A stretch of 64,000 nucleotides of DNA, from the NCBI GenBank assembly GCA_028622995.1, contig JAJQJQ010000005.1, positions 1,736,001 to 1,800,000 of the forward strand, given 5' to 3'. The notes beneath the pieces were generated by a model. It did not search any database. It was given only the letters and a program-made list of their open reading frames with translations, and was not told the origin of the DNA. This document shows positions 11,058 through 22,318 of this stretch, one piece after another; within the stretch, counting starts at the first letter, position 1; each line of letters opens with the position of its first letter. Position numbers and translations under genes: made by a program. This DNA is from Panagrolaimus kolymaensis. Its lineage: Eukaryota; Nematoda; Chromadorea; Rhabditida; Panagrolaimidae.

Positions 11058-11213
11058 ATGAATAAATATTATTAAAAAAAAGGTTGCCTTCCGCTACAAA
11101 ATTATTTTTTATTAAAAATGCACTCAAAATCTTTAGAAAAAATATTAATAAAATAAATCAATAAAAGTTTTCGTAAGAGTATTATGCTTTAAGACAATAA
11201 TCAAGCAATCAAA

Positions 11214-11366
11214 ATGTTTGGCTTCCTTGCAGTTTTGCGACTGTTGTTGTTTGGCATATTAATGATTGATTTTTTGCTAAATCCACTGCGTCCTTCGTAT
11301 GTTTTTCCATTTATCCCAACGCTTTTATATCAAAAAAGTTTTGCTCTCAAATCGCTCTTTTTTTAA
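11214..11366 (+). CDS. small hydrophobic ORF, 50 aa, uncertain
   Basis: ATG at 11214 opens MFGFLAVLRLLLFGILMIDF, a strong hydrophobic helix or signal peptide, and the frame runs to TAA at 11364. It lies 100 bp before the F-box-like gene on the same strand. It could be a microprotein, an upstream ORF or chance. No homology recognised. Confidence 0.2.
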   Translation: MFGFLAVLRLLLFGILMIDFLLNPLRPSYVFPFIPTLLYQKSFALKSLFF

Positions 11367-11466
11367 TATTGGATTTATTAAAATAAACCTTTTCAAATTA
11401 AATAATTTACTAAAAGCCATATTTGTTTTTAGGTAATTTTTTACTACATTATTATTTCTTTGAGAA

Positions 11467-12628
11467 ATGTCTTTAAAAAGAGTTTGTGAATCCTCCGCTG
11501 AAAATCATTCTTCTAAAAAACTTTATTTAATTGATTGCGGCAGTTTTATGGTAAAAGTTTTTTGAAATAATTTCTTTCCAAATTTTTTTTTCCAGGCTGA
11601 ATCTGAGAATCCATTAAACGAACTTGAAACTAATGCTATTCCCAAACAAAGGACCCAAATTAAACAAGATTTTCCTTTTCATGATTCCTTCATCCAACAC
11701 ATTCTCAAGCAAGTGAAAGATGTTGATACCAAAGAAAAATTAGCAAAAAGTTGTAAAGTTTTTGCCGCTCAATATCCATTTGATCGAATAATTGATTATC
11801 TTATGATTAGTGGAAATGGTGAAAATCGAATTAAGGATAATACGGTCATATATCAATCCATAGAACAACTAAGTAAATATGGAAAAAGGATTTGGTTAAA
11901 AAATTGTATATCCGTTTATCCAAAAAATGACAATTTTCATGCACTTGTTAAATTGGAATTATCTACAATAATTTTTTGTTGTACAGCAAAGCGGCTTCAT
12001 CTTGTGGGAAAAATTTTATATAATGAATTTAAATTTTTAACTGAATCTGGAATGGTTGAAGATTTACACGCTAATCATGACATCGAAGATAATGGTCATT
12101 TTCTCACTCTGGAAGAAATTCTAGCTCATGTTCCAAATGCAAAAAAAAATTCTGTAAGACTTTTTTATCAGAAATAAAAAAACAAACAGAAGAGTTCTTC
12201 AAAATTTTGGTTTCGGCATTCTAAATTCGCAGAAAGTCCTCAAAAAAATAGGTAACTAATACTCTTTTTTTAGTTTGCGTCATTTATTTGTTGCTCCAAA
12301 TACTATGGATTCCATTTTGTTATTAAATCATAAAGAAAAAATTGAATCACTTATGCTTGGTGAAATTCAAGTAGAATTAAATGTTTCAAAATTTTATAAA
12401 TTTTTAAGAGTAAATTTTTTTTTCGGATCTAAATAAAAATATTATGATTTTTAATTTTAGAAATATGCTGCACCTCGAGCTTTTGTATATATACTTTTTA
12501 TAGACAAAAATATTGAAAAGTATTTTCAATTAGGTTTAAAACGAATGGTGAAAGAAAATTATGAACCCAAGGATGATGCCTTCAATATTTATATAAATCC
12601 ATGCATGAAATACAAAGAAGATGAATGA
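11467..12628 (+). CDS. F-box-like lineage-specific protein, function unknown
   Basis: Exons 11467-11550, 11596-12153, 12274-12409 and 12461-12628. The segment FPFHDSFIQHILKQVKDVD followed by KLAKSCKVFAAQYPFD looks like the degenerate F-box of large nematode-specific families (I associate them with panagrolaimids), here at residues about 55-95. The remainder (LTLEEILAHVPNAKK, then LRHLFVAPNTMDSILLLNH) resembles the repeat-like C-terminal half of those proteins. If it is an F-box protein it would recruit substrates to an SCF ubiquitin ligase. The joint between exon 2 (phase 0) and exon 3 (needs two extra bases) does not close; a 20 nt mini-exon at 12190-12209 would restore the frame but has a weak donor. 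It may instead be slightly broken. Confidence 0.55.
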
Positions 12629-13536
12629 TGAATAAATTAATTTTCTTCCACAAAAAACAAAGTTAATTTTTCATTTGTTTTTATTTTTCTGCTCCATTTT
12701 TTCATTTGCAAAAAAATAATTATAAAGGTTTTTTTGGTTTACACTTTTATTTAACTCAATTAAAAAAATTTGCAAATAGAAAATCATTTATTAAAAATTT
12801 ATAAAAAAATATAAAAAAAGACACGCTAAAATCATAAAAAAAAAGCATCAATATTTTTTTTTCTTTCGATGGATATACGGGCGGCGGCTGCTAAACTGGA
12901 ATCACAAAATCAAGGTGCAATTTAGTAAAAGAAATAAGTGGACAAAATAAGTATTTGAAAAAAAACTAAGATACAAAAAAAGAGAAAAATAATCGAAAAT
13001 TTTTAAAGTAGTTTTATTTTTAATAAGGTCAATGGCAGCTCAAAAAAAAAAGAAGAAAGTATTTTTAGAAATAAAAGAAAGGGATTTTTAAAAAAAAATT
13101 TGGTCTCGCATTTAAAAATTCGAAAAAAGCAATCTTAGAAGACAGAAAAAAAAATTAAGCAAAAATTTAGTAAATAAAAAAAGAGTTAAGAATGCAAGAA
13201 AAATAAAAATTCAAAAATAGTGTCATTTTTTTCTTTTTCTTTTACATAAAAAATTATAATAAGGCAGTAAAATTTTTTGAAGGATAATATTCTTTTTTTT
13301 TAATAATTTTTAAATCTTTTTCGAAAACAACCAACGACAGTGATGAACTGATGTTTTTAAAAAAAGGTAAATAATATTTTTGAGCGAAGAAAATTTTTTT
13401 AATAGGATTGACAAAGAAGAAGAGACAGTGAAAATGAATGAATGCAATAGCAAAGTAAAAAAAATCATAAAAAACAAAAAACAAAATTTTGGTCATCATA
13501 TTTCAAATTTTTTTGTTGATAGATATTATTTTTTAT
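12629..13536. other. intergenic, A/T homopolymer-rich
   Basis: Space between two convergent genes. Long A-runs and AAGAAA words; no gene seen. Confidence 0.5.
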
Positions 13537-16500
13537 TTATTGACCAATTTGAGTTGTTTTTTGTGTATGTGTTGCACGTTCTTCTCCATCGCGATTGGTG
13601 AAAGTGGTAACAACATTTCCACCAACGCCCCAAGTATTTTCTGCTTCATTTACAAGCGATTCTGGAGGATTACTGGTTCCACCTTGTCCGCGGGCAAAGA
13701 TCTAAAAATATTAACCATTTAATTTAATTTTCAAGATTTTTAATTTCGAAACAAAAAATATGATAGTAATCAAATTTTACAAAGTATTGTCAATATTTGA
13801 TTACTATCATCCGCTTTTAGACATTTTAATTTTATTTTTTACTAACCTTAGTGGATCGTCCAGCTTTAAGAGTAATTCCAGCAGGAATGGTATAAGTAAT
13901 TTCAGCACGGGTATCAAGTTTTCGCTTAATTTTACATCCACTAATATCTTCATCTTTGCTACGATGAGTATTTTCAAGGGTAATAAATTTACCATTGGGT
14001 TCACATTCGCTAATAGTAATATTTCCTTTTGCAGAACGTTGGAAAGTAGTTTTAGTTTGAACTTCACCTCGAACATTTCGAGTTGAATCGGTATCTTCTT
14101 GTTGTTGAAGGGAATGAGTTTTAACAACTTGTTCAACCATTTGTCGGAGTCCAACACTGTAAAAAAAAAAATTAAAGGTCAATAAATAAATATAATTTTG
14201 TAATTTATGCAAATTTTTGAAATCCAAAGGTTGTTAATCAATAATAGCTTTTATGGTTGCATTTTTTAATACTTTTACTTACCGACTCTCTTCACCTTCA
14301 AGCATTTTACGATAAATGGCAATTTCAGCATCAAGCATTTGTTTAGTATCAAGAAGAGCTTGAAGTTCAGCAACCAATGATTGGCATTCTTCTTTCATAC
14401 GACGCAAAGTTGCATCCCGTTCATTAAGGGCTTGTTCGTATTGTCGTTGATCATCATTAAGTTGATAATTAAGATTTTGAACTTCTTTTTCAAGTTGGGC
14501 ATTCTTAGTTTCAAGATCGCCCAATTTATTTCGAAGATCTCCAATATTATCTCGCATTCTTCGAACTTCTTCTCGTTGATAATTCGATTCCATAGCGGAA
14601 CGATTAGCGTTGCCTTGAACTTCGCTAACCTAAAAATTTTTTTAAATGTTAAATGGATTTAAAAGTTAAAAGTTACTGTTTTTTGTTTTAAACGTAGAAA
14701 ACTTTTTTTTTACAAAATAAAAAATAAATGGAGGCTTGCTTTTTAGCATTTATGTCAACAACAAGAGAAGAGAAAAAAAAATGCGAAAGTTTTTTTTAAA
14801 AATGAAATCGCCTTATTTTTCTTTTTCATTTTTTGTATATGGTCGAACAGTTTTTACGTGTGTTTGTTTGTTTTTTTTATGGAAAAATATTGATAAACGA
14901 AAAAAGTTGCTTGGAAAAGGATTCAAACCATCGACCTTTTTTCCTGGAAGCAAAAACTTTGCAAATCAATTTTGCTGGTTTCCTTGCTCCAAATATTTTA
15001 GTTTTGAATCTCAGTGAAAGCAAATATTCTCTTTGACTTACTTTGAGTTTATAGAAGCTTTCCATATCTTGACGACCTTGTTGAGCGATGTAATCATATT
15101 CATCTTTGATATCACGAATAGCAAGGGCAAGTTCATTTTTGAAGAATTCTCGAGTATCTGCTGGAGCTTGAGCAAGAAGGGCTTGAAGTTCTTTAACTTC
15201 TTGTTCATGAACCCGACGAAGGAATTCAAGTTCTTCCATAAGGGTTTGAACTTGATTTTGGAAATCAATGCGTCCAAGGGTTTCTTCATCCAAATCATTT
15301 CGGGCTTTAGTGAGTTCTTCCCATAAACGTGAATTATCGTTATTAAGGCGTTTTTCTTCATCAGTGAGTTGCTTCCAACGAGCTCGAAGCATTTCCAATT
15401 CTGATTGAGCATCCGCAATGGCATTAGTCCATTGAGCAATTTTTTCTTTATCTCCATCTCGGCGATGTTGGATATCTTCGTAGCTAAAAAAAATTTGATA
15501 TCAAAAATTTTGCAGAAAATCTTTGTTTCTTTAAACACAAAATGAAACTTTTATAATTTTTCATGTTGAATCTCTCCGTAATTTTCTTTATAAACTTCTA
15601 ATTTATGTTAGTATTTTCTTAATTTTTATAAATTTTTTTATTAGTGTCTATTTTCGAAAAAAAATCTTTGTTTGCAACTTGTATGTAATTTGCAAAACAT
15701 TTTAGAGTACTTAGGTGTGTGAGTAATCCTTTTTTTAAGTTTGCATTAAGGAATTGAATCATCACAAAAGAAAGTGTTTTTTTTTCTTTTTTCATTTCAT
15801 TTCCTCAATTTTTAGAAGTATTACATTTTCATTTAGAAACCAGTTTTATTTTTTTGCATTCTCGTTGTTCCCATAAAAATTTTTGTTTTGTTTTTTTACG
15901 TTTTTTTTGTTTTGAAAGAAAAAAATTTTACTCATTAAAAAACAAAAAAAGTATCTCTCAAAAGAAAGAATGCCGCAAAAATGGGTTGTTTTAATGACTT
16001 TCAATTACTCATCCTTCATTTTTGAGGATTCAATTTTACTTTAATTAAATTTTTTTTGAAGATTGATTTTATTTGATCATTCAAAAGTTTAAAAAACCAA
16101 AGATTTGTACAAAATTATTTTTTTTGATCAAAGCAAAAAAAAATCGGGTAAAAAACGTACAATCAAAAAAGTGGTTTCTTTAAAATTATTTGATTGGTCA
16201 CAAATAAATAAAATGAATAAAAAAATCCTTGACCTTGACTTCCGAAGAAAAAAGAAAAAATATAAATTGATGGTTTCATCTTATTTATTTATTTTTTTAA
16301 GTGTTTTTTTCTTTTTTACATTTTCATCTTTGACGTTAGTTTTTTTTGTTTGCAAACGTAAACTGTATAATTTGTCAAAAAATCCTTCTTCTTTTTTTCA
16401 AGAGAGAAGAGTCAGCCTCCTTCAGAATTGTTGAAATTGAAGAGCCTTGAAGAAGAAGAAAAAAGTGTTCGTTTTTTTTCCTTTGATTTTTTTTTCTCCA

Positions 16501-19500
16501 TGGCTGTCGTCGGAAACGTAAAAAACAAACGAACGAAGAAAAATAATTCTTACCAGAAAGTTAAAACATCAAAAAAAAAATTGCTGTCTGATTAATTCAG
16601 AGAAAGGGCATAAACAAAAAAAAGTATGCCAAGTATTTAAAGAATTTTTTTGAACTCAATGCTTATCTTAAAAATGTATTTTATTGAAGCTGTTTTTTTT
16701 GTTGCTCTTTCTTTCTTGCTTTAATTTATTTAGCTTTTTGATAATAAAATAAAAAAAGTCAAGCATTTTCTCAGTCATTTTTTTCTTCTATTTTTTATCC
16801 TCCGCCAAAAAATATCTCTCTTCAAACATCGAAACTCCAGAAGAATGATGAAAGGATGCGTTCATTTTCATTTCATTCATGTTTTGTCAACAACTTTTTA
16901 CAAAGAGAAGTTGCAAAAAAAAAAAAAATAAAGAAGAATAAACAAATAATTGTAAAAAATGCTTACCGAGATCGATATTCACTTAAATCATCTCTAAGAC
17001 GAGCAACTTTAACATCAATTTCAGCCTTTTGTCTTGCAGCATTATCAATGTCTTTACGAGCGTCAGAAAGACTATCAGCATATTTAATCTATAAAAAAAT
17101 ATAATAATGAGCTTATTTATTTTCTCAGCCATAATTTTAAATTAAAAATTCAATAAACGATAGTAATAGTTTTCCAAAAATTTTAGTTACTATCATTTTT
17201 CATTGCAAAAATCAAAAATATTAATCGCATTTTTTTACGATCAAATTCTTTGCTTATTATTAGTTTTATTTTTCCGCATACATTTAATTTAATGTAATTA
17301 AAAAAATGCTTTTTCCTCAATTTTTTTTTTGAGGACAATAAAGGGTTGTAAAAAAACGATAATGGCAATCCTTTTTTTTTTTGTTCGTTTTTTTTGTTTG
17401 TCAAACCGCTTTTTAGACGCCAGAAAGGTGCTTCTTCGTTTTCACATCAGAAAGTTGAAGAAAGGAAAAAAATTTGATTAAAGCAACAAAAAAAATGCTT
17501 ATAAGTGAAAATTAAAAATTTGTCTCAAATTTTTTTAACAAATTTTTTTAAAGCAGCCGATAATGGCAAAAAACACACAAACCTTTATTTCAGATGTATC
17601 TTTTCCCCATCGACCGCGTAAATCTTCAAGTTCGGAAACAAGTTTACGATTTTGTTCTTCAAGTTTTTTAACTCGATCAATATAATTTCCAAGTCGATCA
17701 TTTAATCCTTGCATCGTTTTCTTTTCTTTATCCGTTGCTTCAAGGAATGATTTAGCTGCATTGGCTGATAATGCAGGAGAAATTCCACCAACCGATGATG
17801 AACCCATTTCAGTTACCATTTTAAGAACACGTCCTTAAAAAATTTATAAATAAATAAATGGTTTAACAAAAAAAATAATTTTTTTAATTTATCAATTTTT
17901 ATGTCCTAATTACTGGAAATTTTATTGTTTGGGTATGGGTCCTTGAAGCTAATATAAATTTTAGCTTTTTTTACACTATTTTTTTTTGTTTTACCAACCT
18001 CCATGACTTCTCCCTCGAGCGGATAATAAATGAGAATAATTATTAATTTGAGAGCCGGAATCCATTATAATAATTATATTTTTTTATAATCAAAAAAAAG
18101 TTAATTTAAAATATTTTTTTAAGCAAAAAATAAACCCTTTTTTCCCAACAGCAACAAAACCAAAAGATATCACAATACAGCTAATATATAAAATTAAACA
18201 ACTTTTACAGACAGAAGATGATGAGAGTCAAGAAGAATAAAAAATATATAATAAAAAAAAATACATGTTTAACTTGAGCCTCCTTTCTCTCTTCTACTTT
18301 CTTTTTTTTTTCTGAGTCACTTGGATTTTTTTTCTTTTCCTTTACTCTTTTTTTTTTGTTGTTTATAGATTTTTTTTCCGCAAAAGAAAAATCACTCAAC
18401 AAACAATAATCTCTTATGAATAAAAATCTTTTTTTTTTGAGTCAGTCACCTTTAAGCTTCGGGAAGGATTTTTTTCTGATGAATGATGAAGTAAGTAAGG
18501 TAAGGTAAGTAAACTGGATTGAAAACAACAAAAAAAACGAAATAGAAACGGGAAAAGTTGCAGCCGCGGGAGAATAAAAATATTATAATAAGATTCAACT
18601 TTTTTGTTTGACGCTAGCCTTTTTATAAATTTTTATGTTTTGCTTTTATGGTTGGTAGATAGATTCAAGAGGGATTAATGTTGATTTGTCTTTAGCGACG
18701 ATGATGATGCCAAGAGATTAGGCAAAAAAGTGGAGGTGGTATTGATAAGATTGGAAGTTGAAGACTTCAGAAAAAGAAGAAAAAAGGTGCAAGGTTTTAG
18801 TCTCTTGTAATCACTAGCAACACCTCTTCTTCCTTTTCCTTCTTTTTTTTTTTAACATGAAAGGGATTATTTATCATTTTTGGATTTATATGGTTGAGTC
18901 AGAGAAAATTTTAAAAATAATAATTTAAAGAAGTATGTTTCAAAACGAAAAATATAAAAAATGTTTTGTTCCGCCTGTGTTTCATTTTCTGTTAGGATTT
19001 TAATTATGTACTATCATATTTTATTAATATCTTTAATTTTTACGATTGTTTGTATTTTAGCATGAATGACTGTGCTTCGCACTTTGGCACCAAAATATTT
19101 TAAAGTCTCGAAATTTTTGCATCTTTTTATTCATCAAAATGTTGCATTTTTTTTCTCCTCATAAATAAACTATCCCTTATAATAATCTCAAAAAAAAGTC
19201 ATAAACGATGACCAAATTGCAAATACACCTGAATCAAAAAAGATGCAATTTTGGAATTGCACGCTCCCATTTTTTTCTTTTTATTTCAAAGTCTACGAAA
19301 AATAAAATCGCCTTAACTTTTTTTTCATTTAAAAAATCGATTTAATGCTTTAATTGCAAATTGAAAGTTCGTTGAATGGAAAATTTAACAATTTTTAATT
19401 AATTTGCAAGAAGAATGAATATCACTTACCACCACCGCCGCCGCCACCTCGAGAAGTGCCATAGCTGCCTGATTGGCGAGTAGTAGTTTTAACCGCAACT

Positions 19501-19547
19501 CGAGGTTGAATACCTGAGGTATATTCAAAACCGTTATCGCCCGACAT
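13537..19547 (-). CDS. ifb-1: cytoplasmic intermediate filament protein, IFB-1 type
   Basis: Seven exons on the - strand: 19430-19547, 17583-17833, 16967-17088, 15042-15483, 14283-14629, 13847-14156, 13537-13701, joining in frame to 584 aa. Order: Ser/Gly-rich head; coil 1A (LNDRLGNYIDRVKKLEEQNR); coil 1B and coil 2 (DEYDYIAQQGRQDMESFYKL) ending in the filament signature EIAIYRKMLEGEE; then an immunoglobulin-like lamin-tail domain (about residues 420-570). The long coil 1B and lamin tail are the lamin-like features of protostome cytoplasmic filaments. IFB proteins are obligate partners of IFA proteins in filaments anchoring epidermis and muscle to cuticle. The match to IFB-1 is from recall of the family. 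A second first exon (17999-18065) gives an alternative head. Confidence 0.9.
13760..13810. repeat. 51 bp palindromic hairpin, GATAGTAA family
   Basis: Arms ATGATAGTAATCAAAT and ATTTGATTACTATCAT (16 bp, perfect) flank a 19 bp loop. It lies in the last intron of ifb-1. It is the best-preserved member of a family also seen at 17159, 21217, 21962, 22098 and 22270. Confidence 0.85.
17159..17194. repeat. palindromic hairpin, GATAGTAA family
   Basis: GATAGTAA at 17159-17166 and TTACTATC at 17187-17194, with a shorter loop. It is located in intron 2 of ifb-1. Confidence 0.7.
17999..18065 (-). other. ifb-1: alternative first coding exon of ifb-1
   Basis: ATG at 18065 (- strand) opens MDSGSQINNYSHLLSARGRS and reaches a donor GTTGGT after 67 nt. 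This is phase 1, the same phase as the distal first exon (118 nt), so either exon can splice to the shared exon 17583-17833. It lies inside the large first intron. C. elegans ifb-1 also makes two isoforms from alternative starts, which supports the reading; the donor is weak. Confidence 0.65.
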
Positions 19548-21216
19548 GTTTCAAAAAAATGGAAACCTTCTTTTTAAGTATGAGAAATATCACCTGAAAT
19601 ATTTAAATATTTAAAATTATTTGAAATGTGAAACATTAAATAAAATCAACATATTTTCACGTCGGGATTTAAAACGTTCGCGTATAAAATCAAAAAAATA
19701 ATATTTCACGTAAATTGATTTTTTTGGGCAATCAAGTAACTAACTGGGTCAATTGAAACAATACGTCTCAAAAAATGAGAAAAAAAATTACTATAAAACC
19801 ACCAACAACAAAAAATTACCGAATTAAAAAATTTTCTCGATCAAGAAAAAAATCGAGTTCGAGAGACGACAACGCCCAAAAAAACCCCACAACAATGTTT
19901 TTTTCAAAAATAAAATTTATAAAAAATTGCAAAATCAAACTTTTTTTTTAACCGATACTAAAAACCAAAATTGACGATGACGGAAAATAAAAATTTATGA
20001 ATGTATGTTTCAATTAAGAACAAAAAAAAACAGGGAAAGAGAGATGCAACTTTTTCAATACAAACCAAAATAAATAAAAATGTAACACATTTCATAAATT
20101 TATATTTTATATGTATTTTTGAAGTGCTGCTGCAAAACAGCTCCAGCGCCCAAGGGCGTCAAAATCATAACCTTTTTTCCTTTCTCTCTCTTCTTTTTTC
20201 GAATTTTTTGATTCTAAAAAGCGGGACTCCAAAAAGAAAAATTCATCCTTTTTTTTGCAATGAAAAATCAAAAAAACGTAAATAATTGTTTTTTTTTGTT
20301 TGGGTGACCAAACCACCTGTTTAAAAAAAGTTATGAATGATTGAAACCCTTTTTTTTGTTGTAAAACTCATTTTGAACCGAGAGAAAACAGTCAAACAAA
20401 CGTAAAAGATCGAGAAGAAGAATAAGAAAAATAAGTTTTTGGAGGAGAAGTAACAAAACGAAAAAGGAAAAAAGAAAAATCAATGTTTAAAAAAGGGCAG
20501 TCGTCAAGTCAAGAAAATAAAATACGGGAAATAAAAGAAGAAATGGCATTGAAACAAACGGTGATGGAAGGAAACGAAGAAGAAGAAGAGACGTGGAAGG
20601 AAAGAAGAAAACAACAAACAAAAATATGTATTATAAAACTTTTTTTTCTTGATTTTGATTTTTGTTTTAAAAATATAAATCAATTTTCGCGCAATCTTTT
20701 TCTATTCCAGTTAAAAAATGGGAGAATGCTTTTTGGTAATTAAAACGTAGAAAATTATAAAAATTTCGATATGAAAAAAGCAGCCAAAAATGTGAGGCTT
20801 AAAAGTAGCAGACGATAATTGCAGCAAAGGCATCCCTCTTTTTTCACTCCCCAGCTTTTTGGAATTTTTTCAGCCATTTTTTTGTTGTTATTACTTTTGA
20901 GAAGTCGAAGTGAGAATTAAAATCAGTATGAAAAAAAAACCTTTTAACCCAAAAGCATTCTCCTCAAATAAAGAAAAGCTAACTACAATAAAGGGGAGTG
21001 GTAAAAGTTATTATCAACAAAAAAAAGAGAAGAAAAGAAGAAATTGAAACATTCCCTGGCGCCATTCATTTTTTTAGGGTGCAGTGCAAACTTTTTTTTT
21101 GAGCTTTTGAGTACATAGAACTTTGCACGTACGAAAGAATTTTAAATATCGAGAAAATCAAAAACTTTTTCAAATTTTAAAATTCCTAATTGAAATTGTT
21201 GGATTGGCTTGAAAAG

Positions 21217-21263
21217 AATAGTAATCAAATTTTACCAATAATTCAAAGAAATTTGTTACTATC
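21217..21263. repeat. palindromic hairpin, GATAGTAA family
   Basis: Left arm AATAGTAATCAAAT, right arm ATTTGTTACTATCG; near-identical in order and spacing to the copy at 13760-13810, including AATCAAATTTTAC. Confidence 0.75.
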
Positions 21264-21961
21264 GCAAAATTGAATAATTTGGATCCAAAAAACTAAAAAT
21301 TATGCTTCTTCGAAGTAACTTTTAGCTCTCATACTTTCCATCCATAATTTTTTTCTGCTTCAATAAAAAAAAAGTAATATATGGTTTTGATGTTCAAAAA
21401 AAGGAACTCCTTATTTATTTTCCCTCTAAAATTGCCGCGCCATATTAAAATTAAAAAAAGTGATAATACTACTTTACTTTGTTTGATTGGAAATGGAAAT
21501 GAGAGAATAGAGGAAAAGAAACTCTTATCAACCTCCAACAACTATCTTGCTTCACTTTTAGCTGAAAGAAAAAAGACTATTACAAGGTTTTCAGTTTTTG
21601 TACAACAACCTTTTCTTTTTTTCTTATTTGACTTTGACAACAGAATGGCAAACAATAATATATTGGAGCCATCTCCATCCATCTATGTTGATTGCTGCAG
21701 CGTTGTTGCATCAATAAAAAAAATTCTTCTAAACATAAACACGTATAAAAAAGAAAAAACTTTTTTTTGTTGGATAATAAAAAAAATTATTTGAAGGTAG
21801 GAAACAAGAGTGAAATAAAAAATGTCAAAGGGAGACAAGAAACATATATATAAAAAAAATGTTATGGTTGTTTGGTTAAAAAAATGTGGATTAAAAAAAT
21901 TAATTAGGGAAGAAAACTCGAGAGAAAAAAAATTGAGGGAGAAAAGAGTAAAGTTAAATAT

Positions 21962-22008
21962 GATAGTAACAAAAAGTTAACGATATTTTTCAAAACGTGT
22001 TTACTATC
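21962..22008. repeat. palindromic hairpin, GATAGTAA family
   Basis: GATAGTAAC at 21962 and GTTTACTATC ending at 22008, with an AACGATATTTTT-type loop. Confidence 0.75.
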
Positions 22009-22097
22009 GCAATATTCAGAATCATTTCAAAGGTTTATTAAATAATAAAAAGAACGAAGCCAATATTTTGTTCCTGCATAAAACAAATTCTGAAAAT

Positions 22098-22142
22098 GAT
22101 AGTAATAAAATTTTAACAATAATTTTAATTTTTTAATTACTC
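22098..22142. repeat. degenerate palindromic hairpin, GATAGTAA family
   Basis: GATAGTAATAAAATTTTAAC on the left, TTAATTACTCTG on the right; the right arm has decayed. It lies 90 bp from the previous copy. Confidence 0.55.
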
Positions 22143-22269
22143 TGATTAATTAATCCAAGTCCCAGACAAAATAATTTGCAAAAATATTTTAAAATTTAAA
22201 AAAAAACTATTACTTGAAAAAGCAGTAATTTAACGCCTAATTTCTCAAATAAAGAAAAGCCATCAAAAT

Positions 22270-22318
22270 GATAGTAATCAAAAATATGCAATTATTTTTA
22301 GCTATTTTATTTACTATA
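22270..22318. repeat. palindromic hairpin, GATAGTAA family
   Basis: GATAGTAATCAAAAATATGC on the left, TTATTTACTATA on the right. Third member within 360 bp. Confidence 0.65.

Noticed and set aside
13807..14227. Overlapping - strand frames of 116 and 131 codons in the ifb-1 tail region
   Set aside because: The 131-codon frame is the true lamin-tail exon extended into introns; the 116-codon one is its shadow.
14905..15000. Possible tRNA-derived sequence in an ifb-1 intron (GGATTCAAACCATCGACCT)
   Set aside because: Its complement has a B-box-like GGTTTGAATCC but no A box at the right distance and no cloverleaf could be drawn by eye.
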